Source: Alphaproteobacteria bacterium (GTDB lineage Bacteria > Pseudomonadota > Alphaproteobacteria > JAJUGE01). From it: a stretch of DNA of 46,063 bases. The position numbers and the translations under genes are program-made. The stretch is taken from positions 1-46,063 of the forward strand of contig JAJUGE010000016.1 of NCBI GenBank assembly GCA_029268305.1. The letters run 5' to 3'. This document shows, one piece after another, positions 27,515-37,554 of the stretch (the stretch's first letter is position 1; every line of letters starts with the position of its first letter). Under the pieces are notes generated by a model. The model made no database searches. It was given only the letters and a program-made list of their open reading frames with translations, and had not been told where the DNA came from.

Positions 27515-28183
27515 ATGGCCAAAGACAGAACGAACGAGACACCGGACGACGCGCCGCGGGATGAGGTGCCGGAGGAGGTGATGGCGGAGCGCGGCACGAT
27601 GGCGACCGACGGTGCCGGGGGCGAAGGCGAGGAACAGGCTACTTCCGCGAACGAGCAGGGTGGTTGGGGCGGCGGCGCCGCGGCTGAGCGAATCGCCGCG
27701 CTGGAGCGGGAGGTCGCCGAGCTGAAGGACCAGCACCTGCGCGCGCTCGCCGATGCCGAGAATGCGCGACGGCGCGCGCAGCGGGATCGCGAGGACGCGG
27801 CGAAGTTCGGCGCAACCGGGCTCGCGCGCGATCTGCTGTCCGTGGCCGACAATCTACGCAGGGCGATCGAGAGCGTACCCGAAGACGCGCGGGCGGGGGA
27901 CGCGGCGCTCGAGAGCCTGGTCTCCGGGGTCGAGATGGTCGAGCGAGAGCTTCTCTCGGCTTTCGGTAAGCACGGTATCGAGAAGATCGTCCCCGAGGGC
28001 GAGCGGTTCGACCCGAATCTCCATCAGGCCATGTTCGAGGTCGAAGATTCGGGCCAGCCGGCGGGGACGGTGGTTCAGGTGCTTCAGCCCGGCTACATCA
28101 TCAACGGTCGCCTCTTGCGCGCCGCCATGGTCGGCGTCGCCAAGGGAGAACCCGCGGAGCAGCGCGTCGACACTTCGGCCTGA
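27515..28183 (+). CDS. grpE: Nucleotide exchange factor GrpE
   Basis: 222 residues, promotes ADP release from DnaK. A long, poorly conserved acidic N-terminus (1-60) is followed by the coiled coil ERIAALEREVAELKDQHLRALADAENARRRAQRDR and the C-terminal domain with FDPNLHQAMFEV and GYIINGRLLRAAMVGVAKG. ATG at 27515 after AAGGACG is convincing. It is operonic with hrcA. Its last 91 bases overlap the 3' end of the DUF1848 gene on the opposite strand. Confidence 0.97.
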   Translation: MAKDRTNETPDDAPRDEVPEEVMAERGTMATDGAGGEGEEQATSANEQGGWGGGAAAERIAALEREVAELKDQHLRALADAENARRRAQRDREDAAKFGATGLARDLLSVADNLRRAIESVPEDARAGDAALESLVSGVEMVERELLSAFGKHGIEKIVPEGERFDPNLHQAMFEVEDSGQPAGTVVQVLQPGYIINGRLLRAAMVGVAKGEPAEQRVDTSA

Positions 28184-29073
28184 CCGGTCGTTTGGTCGGC
28201 GGGCTGCAGGATGTCGCGTTCCTTGTCGTGGCGGCGATAGAGCCGCTTGGCGGTCACCGGGCTCCTGACGGCATAGCAGTAGGCGCAGCCGTGGGGACAG
28301 GTATCGTAGGCCCCTATATCGCGGCTTTCCGTGCAGAGGCAGCCGGCGCGGTTGCCCTTCGTTCTGCCGACGATTCGATAGCCGGCGAGATCGGAGAGGC
28401 GCTCCGCGTCGACGCAGCGGGCGCCCTCGATCCCCTGGGTCAGGAGCTCGGGCTGGCTGCACAAGGTGAGGCGCATGCTTCTCTCCGAGGCGATGCGCGC
28501 CAGATCCATCAGGAGGGTGCGCTTCGTACGTACGTCGGGATCGGACCAATCGAAACCCGCGCGTGCCGCGGCGGCGTCGAGATTCCTGCGCGTCTTGCGA
28601 TACGGCGCCATGAACGAGACGACCGCCTCGTCAGTCGCCCCGGCGAGAGCATCCGCGATCGTCCGAAAGTTGGCGCGATGCCAATCCACGTCCGTGATCG
28701 ACGTCACGACGACCGGATCGTAGCGCCAGACTACAGCCCGCGGGCCATAGCGTCGTGCGAGCTCCCTGATCTGGGCGACCGCGTTGCCGGTGTCGATCAC
28801 CGATGCATCGATCGTCCGCGGATAGCCGAGCAGGGTAAACTGCACCATGAAGGGGAATTCACGCTCTGTCACTTCACGTAGCGCCGCGGCGAAGGGGCGG
28901 GTGTTCCGGGTCCAGAAGACGAAGCCATCGACGTCCTCCCGTCGGAGCGACACCTCGGAAGGGCGGCCGCCGTAGGGGTTGGCGACGCGGCACCGGCCCT
29001 CTCGCAGGCGTGCTAGGAACCAGTCGGCATAGAAGGCGGGAATGTTGGTGCGATAGCTGGCGGAAACGATCAT
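28093..29073 (-). CDS. DUF1848 family protein with C-terminal CxxxCxxC cluster
   Basis: 326 residues. The opening MIVSASYRTNIPAFYADWF and the Cys-rich end CLCTESRDIGAYDTCPHGCAYCYA are diagnostic of DUF1848. Five cysteines cluster: C245, C247, C259, C263 and C266, the last three as C-x3-C-x2-C, the spacing used by radical SAM proteins, although placed at the C-terminal end of a probable TIM barrel. The biochemical role is unknown. The tail after about residue 290 lies antisense to grpE and looks unconserved. ATG 29073 is chosen from the family pattern; an in-frame start at 29145 exists and neither has a good ribosome-binding site. Confidence 0.85.
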   Translation of the reverse strand: MIVSASYRTNIPAFYADWFLARLREGRCRVANPYGGRPSEVSLRREDVDGFVFWTRNTRPFAAALREVTEREFPFMVQFTLLGYPRTIDASVIDTGNAVAQIRELARRYGPRAVVWRYDPVVVTSITDVDWHRANFRTIADALAGATDEAVVSFMAPYRKTRRNLDAAAARAGFDWSDPDVRTKRTLLMDLARIASERSMRLTLCSQPELLTQGIEGARCVDAERLSDLAGYRIVGRTKGNRAGCLCTESRDIGAYDTCPHGCAYCYAVRSPVTAKRLYRRHDKERDILQPADQTTGQAEVSTRCSAGSPLATPTMAARKRRPLMM

Positions 29074-29160
29074 GATGCGGAAACAGATGGGGCGCTTTTC
29101 GACGGTATGAAACCGGCCATCGGTGGCGGCGAAACCGCGGGGCATGGGGAGCGCCGGCTT

Positions 29161-29188
29161 CTTGCAGCCTCCGGCCGTGCTTCATATA
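29161..29188 (+). promoter_or_regulatory. Candidate heat-shock (sigma-32) promoter of dnaK
   Basis: CTTG at 29161, an 18-base spacer and CATATA at 29183-29188, resembling the alphaproteobacterial RpoH pattern of CTTG at -35 and C-x-TAT-x-T at -10. It lies about 100 bases before the dnaK start. Matching is by eye. Confidence 0.5.
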
Positions 29189-29288
29189 TACCAGTCGACA
29201 CCATAAGGGTCGTTGCCCACCAACATAGGGGTTAACGGCAGCGCCTGTTCAGGGCTCCGAGAACCTGCTGACAAGAGGAATGGCACGT

Positions 29289-31208
<1,920 letters not shown>

Positions 31209-31250
31209 TGCATCCGGTCTCATCCGGAGCTGCGTAGTTCCGTAAGTGTG

Positions 31251-31279
31251 CCCCGGCCAATGCAACGCGTTGGCCGGGG
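31251..31279 (+). terminator. dnaK-dnaJ intergenic hairpin (partial terminator)
   Basis: Perfect 10-bp stem CCCCGGCCAA / TTGGCCGGGG with a 9-base loop, 43 bases after the dnaK stop and 39 before dnaJ, followed by CTGTCTTG. Likely an attenuator or processing signal that lowers dnaJ expression relative to dnaK. Confidence 0.6.
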
Positions 31280-31318
31280 CTGTCTTGAGGGCATAGGACG
31301 GAAGCGACATCGACTAGC

Positions 31319-32449
31319 ATGGCGAAGCGCGACTACTACGAGATCCTCGGCGTGCAACGCGGGGCCACGGCGGACGAGCTGAAGAAGGCTTATCGCAAGC
31401 TGGCGATGAAGCACCATCCGGACCGCAATCCGGATAACCCCGAAGCCGAGAAGATTTTCCGCGAAGTCAACGAGGCGTACGAGGTCCTGAAGGACCCCGA
31501 GAAGCGGGGCATGTACGACCGCTTCGGCCACGAAGCGTTCAACGGCGGGGCCGGAGGTGCGCGCGCCGGCGGGTTCGACTTCAATTTCGGATCCAGCTTC
31601 GCTGACATCTTCGACGAGATGTTCGGCGAGATGCGCGGCCGGCGTCCGCGCCAGTCGGCGCAACGCGGCGCCGATCTCCGGTACAACATGGAGATCACGC
31701 TCGAGGAAGCCTTCACCGGCAAGCAGGCGACGGTGCGTGTTCCCACTTCGGTCGCCTGCGACCTCTGCCACGGCACCGGTGCCGAAGGCGGCGCGGCGCC
31801 GGGAGCCTGCGGCACCTGTAACGGCATCGGCCGCGTGCGCGCGCAGCAGGGGTTCTTCACCATCGAGCGGACCTGCCCGACGTGTCAGGGCACCGGCCAG
31901 GTGATCAAGGATCCCTGCAAGGGTTGCGGCGGGGCCGGTCGCGTGCAAAAGGAGAAGACACTGTCGGTGAACATCCCGGCAGGTGTCGACGACGGCACGC
32001 GCATACGTCTCGCCGGCGAGGGAGAGGCCGGCTTCCGGGGCGGCCCGACGGGCGACCTCTACATCTTCCTGACCATCGCGCCGCACCCGATGTTCCAGCG
32101 GGACGGGGCGAACATCTATTGCAAGGTGCCGATCTCGATCGTCACCGCTGCTCTGGGCGGCGTCGTCGAGGTGCCCACGCTAGATGGGACCCGCGCCAGA
32201 GTGACCATTCCCGAAGGCACCCAGCACGGCCACCAGTTCCGGCTGCGCGGCAAGGGCATGTCGATGCTCAACAGCCGGGCCCGCGGCGACATGTACATCG
32301 AAGTGCAGATCGAGACGCCCGTAAACCTGAACAAGCGTCAGCAGGAGCTGTTGCGCGAATTCGAGGCGGCGGGCGACGGCCGCCACAGCCCGCGTTCGGA
32401 GGGCTTCTTCGCCAAGGTGAAGGAGCTCTGGGAAGACCTGACGGAATAA
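31319..32449 (+). CDS. dnaJ: Molecular chaperone DnaJ (Hsp40)
   Basis: 376 residues, type I DnaJ. The J-domain (1-70) has the HPD triad at 33-35, a Gly/Phe-rich linker follows, then four zinc-binding repeats ([32 protein letters not shown]) and the C-terminal peptide-binding domains. It stimulates the DnaK ATPase and delivers substrates. ATG at 31319 begins with the normal [11 protein letters not shown] but has no close ribosome-binding site, which may also keep its level lower than that of DnaK. It converges on the histidine phosphatase gene. Confidence 0.99.
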   Translation: MAKRDYYEILGVQRGATADELKKAYRKLAMKHHPDRNPDNPEAEKIFREVNEAYEVLKDPEKRGMYDRFGHEAFNGGAGGARAGGFDFNFGSSFADIFDEMFGEMRGRRPRQSAQRGADLRYNMEITLEEAFTGKQATVRVPTSVACDLCHGTGAEGGAAPGACGTCNGIGRVRAQQGFFTIERTCPTCQGTGQVIKDPCKGCGGAGRVQKEKTLSVNIPAGVDDGTRIRLAGEGEAGFRGGPTGDLYIFLTIAPHPMFQRDGANIYCKVPISIVTAALGGVVEVPTLDGTRARVTIPEGTQHGHQFRLRGKGMSMLNSRARGDMYIEVQIETPVNLNKRQQELLREFEAAGDGRHSPRSEGFFAKVKELWEDLTE

Positions 32450-32476
32450 GGCACCGGCAGGTCCTCTGCACTGAGC

Positions 32477-33034
32477 TTAGCCGATCGGCCGGATCCGCCA
32501 GCTTTGGCCGCCCTCGCCTGGCGGGAGATGGCTGATGGGATGGCAGTTGGCCAGGCCGCCGGTATCGTCGATCCCGATACATCGTCTGACCGCCCGATAG
32601 ATGCCCCGATGGGCCACGATGAGAACGGGTCCCCGCCGCTTCAGCGCGGCATTGATGCCCCTCAAGGCGCGCGTCAGGAACTCGCCGACAGTTTCGCCAC
32701 CGGGCGGCGTTTCGGCCCCGGAGAGCCAGCGGCCATGCCACGGCCCGATCGGCCCGCCCTCGCGGACGCCGAACCTGCATTCCTTCAGATCGTCGATGGC
32801 CACGATCGGCGCGGCGACAGCTTCCGCGACGATCTTCGCGGTTTCGTAGGCGCGGGCGAGGGGGCTTGCGCAGATCGTCCCGATTTCGACCCCAGCCAAA
32901 GCGTCACGCGCGCGACGCGCCTGTTCCCGGCCGGTCGCGTTGAGCGGCACGTCGGTCTGCCCCTGACAGCGATTCGCCAGATTCCAGTCGGTCTCACCGT
33001 GGCGCAGATAGACGAATGGCCGGGTCCTCAGCAT
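32477..33034 (-). CDS. Histidine phosphatase (phosphoglycerate-mutase-like)
   Basis: 185 residues of the histidine phosphatase branch. The RHGETDWN motif (about 10-18) holds the phosphoacceptor His; ASPLARAYETAKIVAEA, the Glu of the ECRFG segment and the second His in VLIVAHRGIYR complete the active site. Members are phosphoglycerate mutases, broad phosphatases or cobalamin-pathway phosphatases; no cobalamin genes are near, so the substrate is open. The ORF extends to 33475, but the family pattern begins at ATG 33034; its ribosome-binding site is poor. Divergent from dapB. Confidence 0.9.
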   Translation of the reverse strand: MLRTRPFVYLRHGETDWNLANRCQGQTDVPLNATGREQARRARDALAGVEIGTICASPLARAYETAKIVAEAVAAPIVAIDDLKECRFGVREGGPIGPWHGRWLSGAETPPGGETVGEFLTRALRGINAALKRRGPVLIVAHRGIYRAVRRCIGIDDTGGLANCHPISHLPPGEGGQSWRIRPIG

Positions 33035-33153
33035 CGTGGTGACCGTGACGCAGTTGACGAACGGCGGCAACTGTAGGAGACCCCACGAACTCGGCAAACC
33101 CCGGCGGCAGGAGCTATAGTCGCCGAGTGGATCCGCGGGCACGGGAGCGCGAC

Positions 33154-33966
33154 ATGGCGGAGCTGAAGATCGGAGTGGTGGGCGCCGGCGGGCGGATGGG
33201 CCAAATGCTGGTCCGTAACGCCACGGAGAACGAAGGAACCCGCCTGGTCGCTGCGATCGAGCGACCCGGCAGTCCGGCGCTCGGCCGCGATGCGGGCGAG
33301 GTCGCCGGCATCGGCCACCTCGGTGTGCCGATCGGGGACGATGCCGCAGCGATGTTCCACGAGGCCGATGCCGTGCTGGAATTTTCGGCACCCGACGCCT
33401 CGGTTTCCCATGCGGGTCTCGCCGCCCAGAGCCGGAAGATCCACGTGATCGGCACGACCGGCCTGAGCGCGGCACAGGAGGCCGCGCTTCGCGACGCCGC
33501 CCGGACGACCCCGATCGTCTATGCCCCGAACATGAGCGTGGTCGTCACGGTATTCATGTCCGTCGTCGAGCAGGTCGCCGCGATGCTCGGGCCGGACTAC
33601 GACATAGAGATCGTCGAGATGCACCATAAGCACAAGGTCGACGCCCCTTCCGGCACGGCGATCGGGCTGGGCAAGGCTGCGGCGAAGGGCCGTGGGGTGG
33701 AGCTCGACTCCGTCGCGCAGTGGAGCCGGGAGGGACACACCGGCCCGAGAAAGCAGGGCGCGATCGGCTTCGCCGCGGTGCGCGGCGGCGATGTCGTAGG
33801 GGATCACACGGTGGTTTTCGCCGGTGAGTCGGAGCGGCTGGAGCTGACCCACCGATGCACCGGGCGCGAGATCTTCGCGCGCGGCGCGGTCCGAGCCGCT
33901 CTATGGGCGCGCGACAAGCCAGCCGGCCTCTATGGCATGCGAGACGTGCTGGGGCTCGGCGGCTGA
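33154..33966 (+). CDS. dapB: 4-hydroxy-tetrahydrodipicolinate reductase
   Basis: 271 residues, catalyses the NAD(P)H step in lysine/diaminopimelate synthesis. GVVGAGGRMGQML (8-20) is the nucleotide-binding loop; the active-site signature EMHHKHKVDAPSGTA and the late GDHTVVFAGESERLELTH are complete. ATG at 33154 follows GGGAG; the upstream GTG at 33127 is rejected. Part of the alphaproteobacterial dnaJ ... dapB-nth neighbourhood. Confidence 0.97.
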   Translation: MAELKIGVVGAGGRMGQMLVRNATENEGTRLVAAIERPGSPALGRDAGEVAGIGHLGVPIGDDAAAMFHEADAVLEFSAPDASVSHAGLAAQSRKIHVIGTTGLSAAQEAALRDAARTTPIVYAPNMSVVVTVFMSVVEQVAAMLGPDYDIEIVEMHHKHKVDAPSGTAIGLGKAAAKGRGVELDSVAQWSREGHTGPRKQGAIGFAAVRGGDVVGDHTVVFAGESERLELTHRCTGREIFARGAVRAALWARDKPAGLYGMRDVLGLGG

Positions 33967-33984
33967 GGAGGCGTGCTCGCGTTC

Positions 33985-34515
33985 CTAGCCCGCCGGCAGA
34001 ATCCCATCCGCCTCGGGCGGCCGCTTCACCTTTTCCAGCGCCGCCTGGATCGTGTGGGCGAGATCGAGCCGCTCCTCCGGGGAGAGGAAGCTGCCGATTA
34101 CGAGGTTCTTCCCGTGGGAGGTCAGGGTCAGGCGGCTGCTGGGTTCGGGCGGATCATCAATGGCGACGTGAAGCCAGAAGGGCTGGAACGACCAGCTCCG
34201 TGTCTCGCCGTTGGGCTGAACCCTTTCCACGCGCAGTTCCGAGCGAGAGATCTGCACGGTTTCGTAGAGCCGCGCATGGCGGTAATTGAGACGAAAGCAC
34301 CAGCCGAGCAACAGGAACTCGACCCCGAAAAAGCCGAAGACCGGCCAGGCCCCGATGCTCACGAACACGATGCCGGCAATGAAGGCGACGATGCACGCGC
34401 CGCTCATCAGGATCGTGAACCCGGTCGGCGAGAGGCTGCGGTGCGGATAGAGAACCACGTCCAGGAGCAGCGGCTCCTGGGCGGGCCGTGCGGGGCTGTC
34501 GATCGAGGCGCTCAT
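33985..34515 (-). CDS. DUF2244 membrane protein
   Basis: 176 residues. A two-helix hydrophobic region (about 30-75, with LSPTGFTILMSGACIVAF and WPVFGFFGVEFLLLGWCF) follows a short polar start, then a soluble part with RVERVQPNGETRSWSFQPFWLHV, matching DUF2244, an integral membrane family of unknown role often found next to nth and cytochrome genes in Alphaproteobacteria. The ATG at 34515 begins the family pattern; an upstream ORF extension lies over nth's start region and is rejected. Divergent from nth. Confidence 0.88.
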   Translation of the reverse strand: MSASIDSPARPAQEPLLLDVVLYPHRSLSPTGFTILMSGACIVAFIAGIVFVSIGAWPVFGFFGVEFLLLGWCFRLNYRHARLYETVQISRSELRVERVQPNGETRSWSFQPFWLHVAIDDPPEPSSRLTLTSHGKNLVIGSFLSPEERLDLAHTIQAALEKVKRPPEADGILPAG

Positions 34516-34577
34516 GCGTTGGAAGATATAACGGCCGAAGGGCGACGGCCAAGGGCGGTCGGTGCGGGCAGGAGGAC

Positions 34578-35219
34578 ATGAAGAAAGAAGACGTGGTCGA
34601 ATTCTTCGACCGGCTGGCCGAAGCGCTGCCGGAGCCGAAGGGCGAGCTCGAATATGTGAACCCGTATACACTGCTTGTCGCCGTGGTGCTGTCCGCCCAG
34701 GCGACCGACGTGGGCGTGAACAAGGCGACACGGGAGCTGTTCAAGGTTGCCGACACGCCCGAGAAGATGGTCGCGCTCGGCGAGGAGGGGCTGAAGCGCT
34801 ACATCCGCACGATCGGATTGTACAATTCCAAGGCCAGAAACGTGATCAGGCTGAGCGAGATCCTGATCGCGGAGCATGGCGGGGAGGTCCCACGTAGCCG
34901 TGAAGAGCTGGAGAAGCTGCCGGGGGTCGGCCGCAAGACCGCCAACGTGGTACTGAACATCGCGTTCCAGGAACCGACGATCGCCGTCGATACGCACATC
35001 TTCCGGGTGGCGAACCGCACGGGGCTGGCTCCCGGGAAAACGCCGCGGCAAGTCGAGGAGGCCCTGGAGGCCGTAGTGCCACCCGGTCGTCGGCTCCACG
35101 CTCACCACTGGCTGATTCTGCACGGGCGCTACGTCTGCAAGGCGCGAAAGCCCGACTGCCCGGTCTGCGTCGTGAACGACCTCTGCGAATACCCGGCGAA
35201 AACGCCCCCCGCAGTCTGA
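34578..35219 (+). CDS. nth: Endonuclease III (DNA glycosylase/AP lyase)
   Basis: 213 residues, repairs oxidised pyrimidines. The helix-hairpin-helix LPGVGRKTANVVL has the catalytic Lys120 and VDTH the Asp138, at the same numbers as in E. coli, and the iron-sulfur cysteines C187, C194, C197 and C203 also match in spacing. ATG at 34578 follows GGAGG. Typical length and complete active site. Confidence 0.98.
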   Translation: MKKEDVVEFFDRLAEALPEPKGELEYVNPYTLLVAVVLSAQATDVGVNKATRELFKVADTPEKMVALGEEGLKRYIRTIGLYNSKARNVIRLSEILIAEHGGEVPRSREELEKLPGVGRKTANVVLNIAFQEPTIAVDTHIFRVANRTGLAPGKTPRQVEEALEAVVPPGRRLHAHHWLILHGRYVCKARKPDCPVCVVNDLCEYPAKTPPAV

Positions 35220-35225
35220 GCCGGT

Positions 35226-36395
35226 TCAGCGCCTCGCCTGCATCGTGGCCGCGGGCTCAGGGGTGCCGGAGCGGCCGTCGGATGCGCGCTCGCCCTCGAT
35301 GACGGACCAGTAGCACCATTTGCTCGCGAGCCGGCCGTCGGAGCGGGCCCGCGTGCTCACGTGTGCGGCACGGAAGTCTTCGCCATCCTCGTAGAGATAG
35401 ACGTCCAGCACGCAATCTTCCGTGCGGTATTGCCAGACGCGAGCATCGCCATCCCGGCGCACGAGTTGCGGCGACCCGAGTCTCTGCCACAGGGGCAGCT
35501 GGTGCAGCCCGATCAGCTCCCTGGGGTCCGGCGCCTCCAGATGCCAATCGCCGAACGCAGCGAGGCGGGAAAAGGCGATCGGGCCCGACGCCGTCGGTGT
35601 GACGGCGAGATTGCCTGCGGCGAGCAGCACGGCCAGCGAAAGCATGCCGGCGATCGCCTTCGCCGGCCCGCGCGGCGGCGCGCCGAGGCTCGAATCCGCA
35701 CCCTCGGCTGCGTCGTCCATGGCTTCTCGTGGCCGGAGACGCTCGTACAGATGCAGCATCAACGCGGTGCCGAGGACCGGTGCGGCGAGGTTGAGGAGGG
35801 GCACCGAGAACAGAAACGCGATGACCGCGCCCATCAGCCACACCTTGCCGCGGAGCGCGTGTCGCAGGCGGAGCGCCTCGCGGGGCGGCACCCTACGGGT
35901 GGCGACGATCTCGAAATATTCGCGTCCGAGCAGGAAGCCGTTGATCAGGTAGAACAGGGCCAGATTGAGCGGCGGCACGAAGCTGAGGCCGAGATAGAGC
36001 GGCAAGGCCAGCAGATTGACGATCACCACCGTCGCCGCCAGCCTCACGCCCAGGACGAGCTGTTCCGTCCAGCTTTGGGAGCGTGGTTCTGGCCGGTCGG
36101 GGTAGTACCGGCTCTCCACCGCGCTGGCAATACGTTCCAGGAAGAGCCCCTGGATCGCGATCGCGACCCCCGGAAAGAGCAGGATCGCGATCAGCAGAGC
36201 CGCGAGCCCGCCGAGCAGATCCACCAGGGTCTCTAGCCAGCCCCATTGAAAAAGCGCGAACGACGCGAGCGACCACGCCACGGCCGCCAGCAATCCCGCG
36301 AACAGCAGGGCCGCCAATACGATGCTCAGACCCAACACGCGCAGGAAACGCGGGTCCGGCAATTGACGCAGCGTTTTCAGCAGATCCCGAAGCAC
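35226..36395 (-). CDS. EI24/CysZ-like membrane protein with a C-terminal extension
   Basis: 389 residues. The first 225 form a helical membrane domain of the EI24/CysZ family (LFLERIASAVESRYYPD, then LNLALFYLINGFLLGREYFEIVA, LRLRHALRGKVWLMG), which in enteric bacteria supports sulfate uptake. A further hydrophobic helix (about 247-265) is followed by about 125 residues containing LIGLHQLPLWQRLGSPQLVRRDGDARVWQYRTEDCVLDV in parts, a soluble domain resembling small alphaproteobacterial exported proteins. The join is in frame with no sign of a frameshift. GTG at 36395 is the start, with GGAGG slightly far upstream. No sulfate genes are near. Convergent with nth, divergent from the adenosine kinase gene. 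Confidence 0.78.
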   Translation of the reverse strand: MLRDLLKTLRQLPDPRFLRVLGLSIVLAALLFAGLLAAVAWSLASFALFQWGWLETLVDLLGGLAALLIAILLFPGVAIAIQGLFLERIASAVESRYYPDRPEPRSQSWTEQLVLGVRLAATVVIVNLLALPLYLGLSFVPPLNLALFYLINGFLLGREYFEIVATRRVPPREALRLRHALRGKVWLMGAVIAFLFSVPLLNLAAPVLGTALMLHLYERLRPREAMDDAAEGADSSLGAPPRGPAKAIAGMLSLAVLLAAGNLAVTPTASGPIAFSRLAAFGDWHLEAPDPRELIGLHQLPLWQRLGSPQLVRRDGDARVWQYRTEDCVLDVYLYEDGEDFRAAHVSTRARSDGRLASKWCYWSVIEGERASDGRSGTPEPAATMQARR

Positions 36396-36471
36396 GCGGG
36401 TCGTCCTACCTCCCCCAGGGCCGGCCTAACGTGACTCATGCGGCCCAATCTGTCGAGTCGGAGGGGTGAGG

Positions 36472-36500
36472 TTGGTTCCGAAGGCGTCGCCCACTATAGT
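36472..36500 (+). promoter_or_regulatory. Sigma-70-type promoter of the adenosine kinase gene
   Basis: TTGGTT (36472-36477), 17-base spacer, TATAGT (36495-36500), about 42 bases before the start codon at 36543. Position, spacing and sequence fit well. Confidence 0.65.
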
Positions 36501-36542
36501 GCCGCGCGTTTCGAACGATCATTATCGACAAGGAGCAATCGT

Positions 36543-37535
36543 ATGGCCGACGGGCCTCTGGACGTGGTTGGCGTCGGCAACGCAATCGTCGACGTGTTCT
36601 CGCACACGGACGATGCCTTCCTGACTCGGGTCGGGCTGGAGAAGGGGGTAATGACCCTGATCGATGCCGCCCGCGCGGAAGAGCTCTACGCGCAGATGGG
36701 GCCCGGGGTCGAGATGTCGGGAGGGTCCGCAGGGAACACGATGGCGGGCCTCGCTTCGCTGGGGGCTACCGGCGCCTTCATCGGACGTGTGCACGACGAT
36801 CAGCTCGGCAGGATCTATCGGCACGACATTCGCGCCCTCGGCGTCGAGTTCGACACCCCTGCCGCCATCAGCGGGATGCCGACCGCGCGCTGTCTCGTCT
36901 TCGTGACGCCGGATGCCCACCGGACGATGGCCACGTTCCTCGGCGCCTCGACCGAGCTCGGAGCGGCGGACATCGACGAATCCCTGATCGCGCGGGCGCA
37001 AGTGACCTATCTCGAGGGGTATCTCTGGGATGACCCGAGAGCGAAGGAAGCGCTGCTGAAAGCGGCGACGGCTGCACGGCAGGCAGGGCGCAAGGTGGCA
37101 TTCACCCTGTCGGATCCCTTCTGCGTGGACCGGCACCGGGCGGAGTTTCTCGACCTGATCGCGGGCCACATCGACATCCTGTTCGGCAACGAGGCGGAGA
37201 TCACATCGCTCTACCAGGTGGACACATTCGACGACGCAATGCAGCCGCTGCGTGGTCACTGCGAGATCGCGGCACTCACGCGTAGCGAGAAAGGATCGGT
37301 CGTCCTTTCCGGCGCCGACTTTCACGTGATCGATGCAGCACCGGTGGAGCGGGTCGTCGACACGACCGGCGCCGGCGACCTCTATGCCGCGGGGTTCCTG
37401 TTCGGGCTGACCCATGGGCGTTCGCTCGCCGAATGCGGGCGCCTCGGCAGTCTCTGTGCCGCCGAGATCATCAGCCATGTCGGCGCCCGCCCCGAGGTGT
37501 CGCTCGCCGAGCTGGTGCGATCCGAAGGGCTCTGA
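36543..37535 (+). CDS. Adenosine kinase, PfkB family
   Basis: 330 residues of the ribokinase/PfkB family, the adenosine kinase branch: LDVVGVGNAIVDVFSHTDD at the start, MSGGSAGNTMAGLASLG and the ATP/anion-hole motif DTTGAGDLYAAGFLFG near 273-288. It phosphorylates adenosine to AMP in purine salvage. ATG at 36543 follows AAGGAG and a good promoter. The AmpG-like permease gene follows after 19 bases on the same strand, so co-transcription is likely. Substrate by family resemblance only. Confidence 0.9.
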   Translation: MADGPLDVVGVGNAIVDVFSHTDDAFLTRVGLEKGVMTLIDAARAEELYAQMGPGVEMSGGSAGNTMAGLASLGATGAFIGRVHDDQLGRIYRHDIRALGVEFDTPAAISGMPTARCLVFVTPDAHRTMATFLGASTELGAADIDESLIARAQVTYLEGYLWDDPRAKEALLKAATAARQAGRKVAFTLSDPFCVDRHRAEFLDLIAGHIDILFGNEAEITSLYQVDTFDDAMQPLRGHCEIAALTRSEKGSVVLSGADFHVIDAAPVERVVDTTGAGDLYAAGFLFGLTHGRSLAECGRLGSLCAAEIISHVGARPEVSLAELVRSEGL

Positions 37536-37554
37536 TTCGGCGCGGGAGGCCAGA

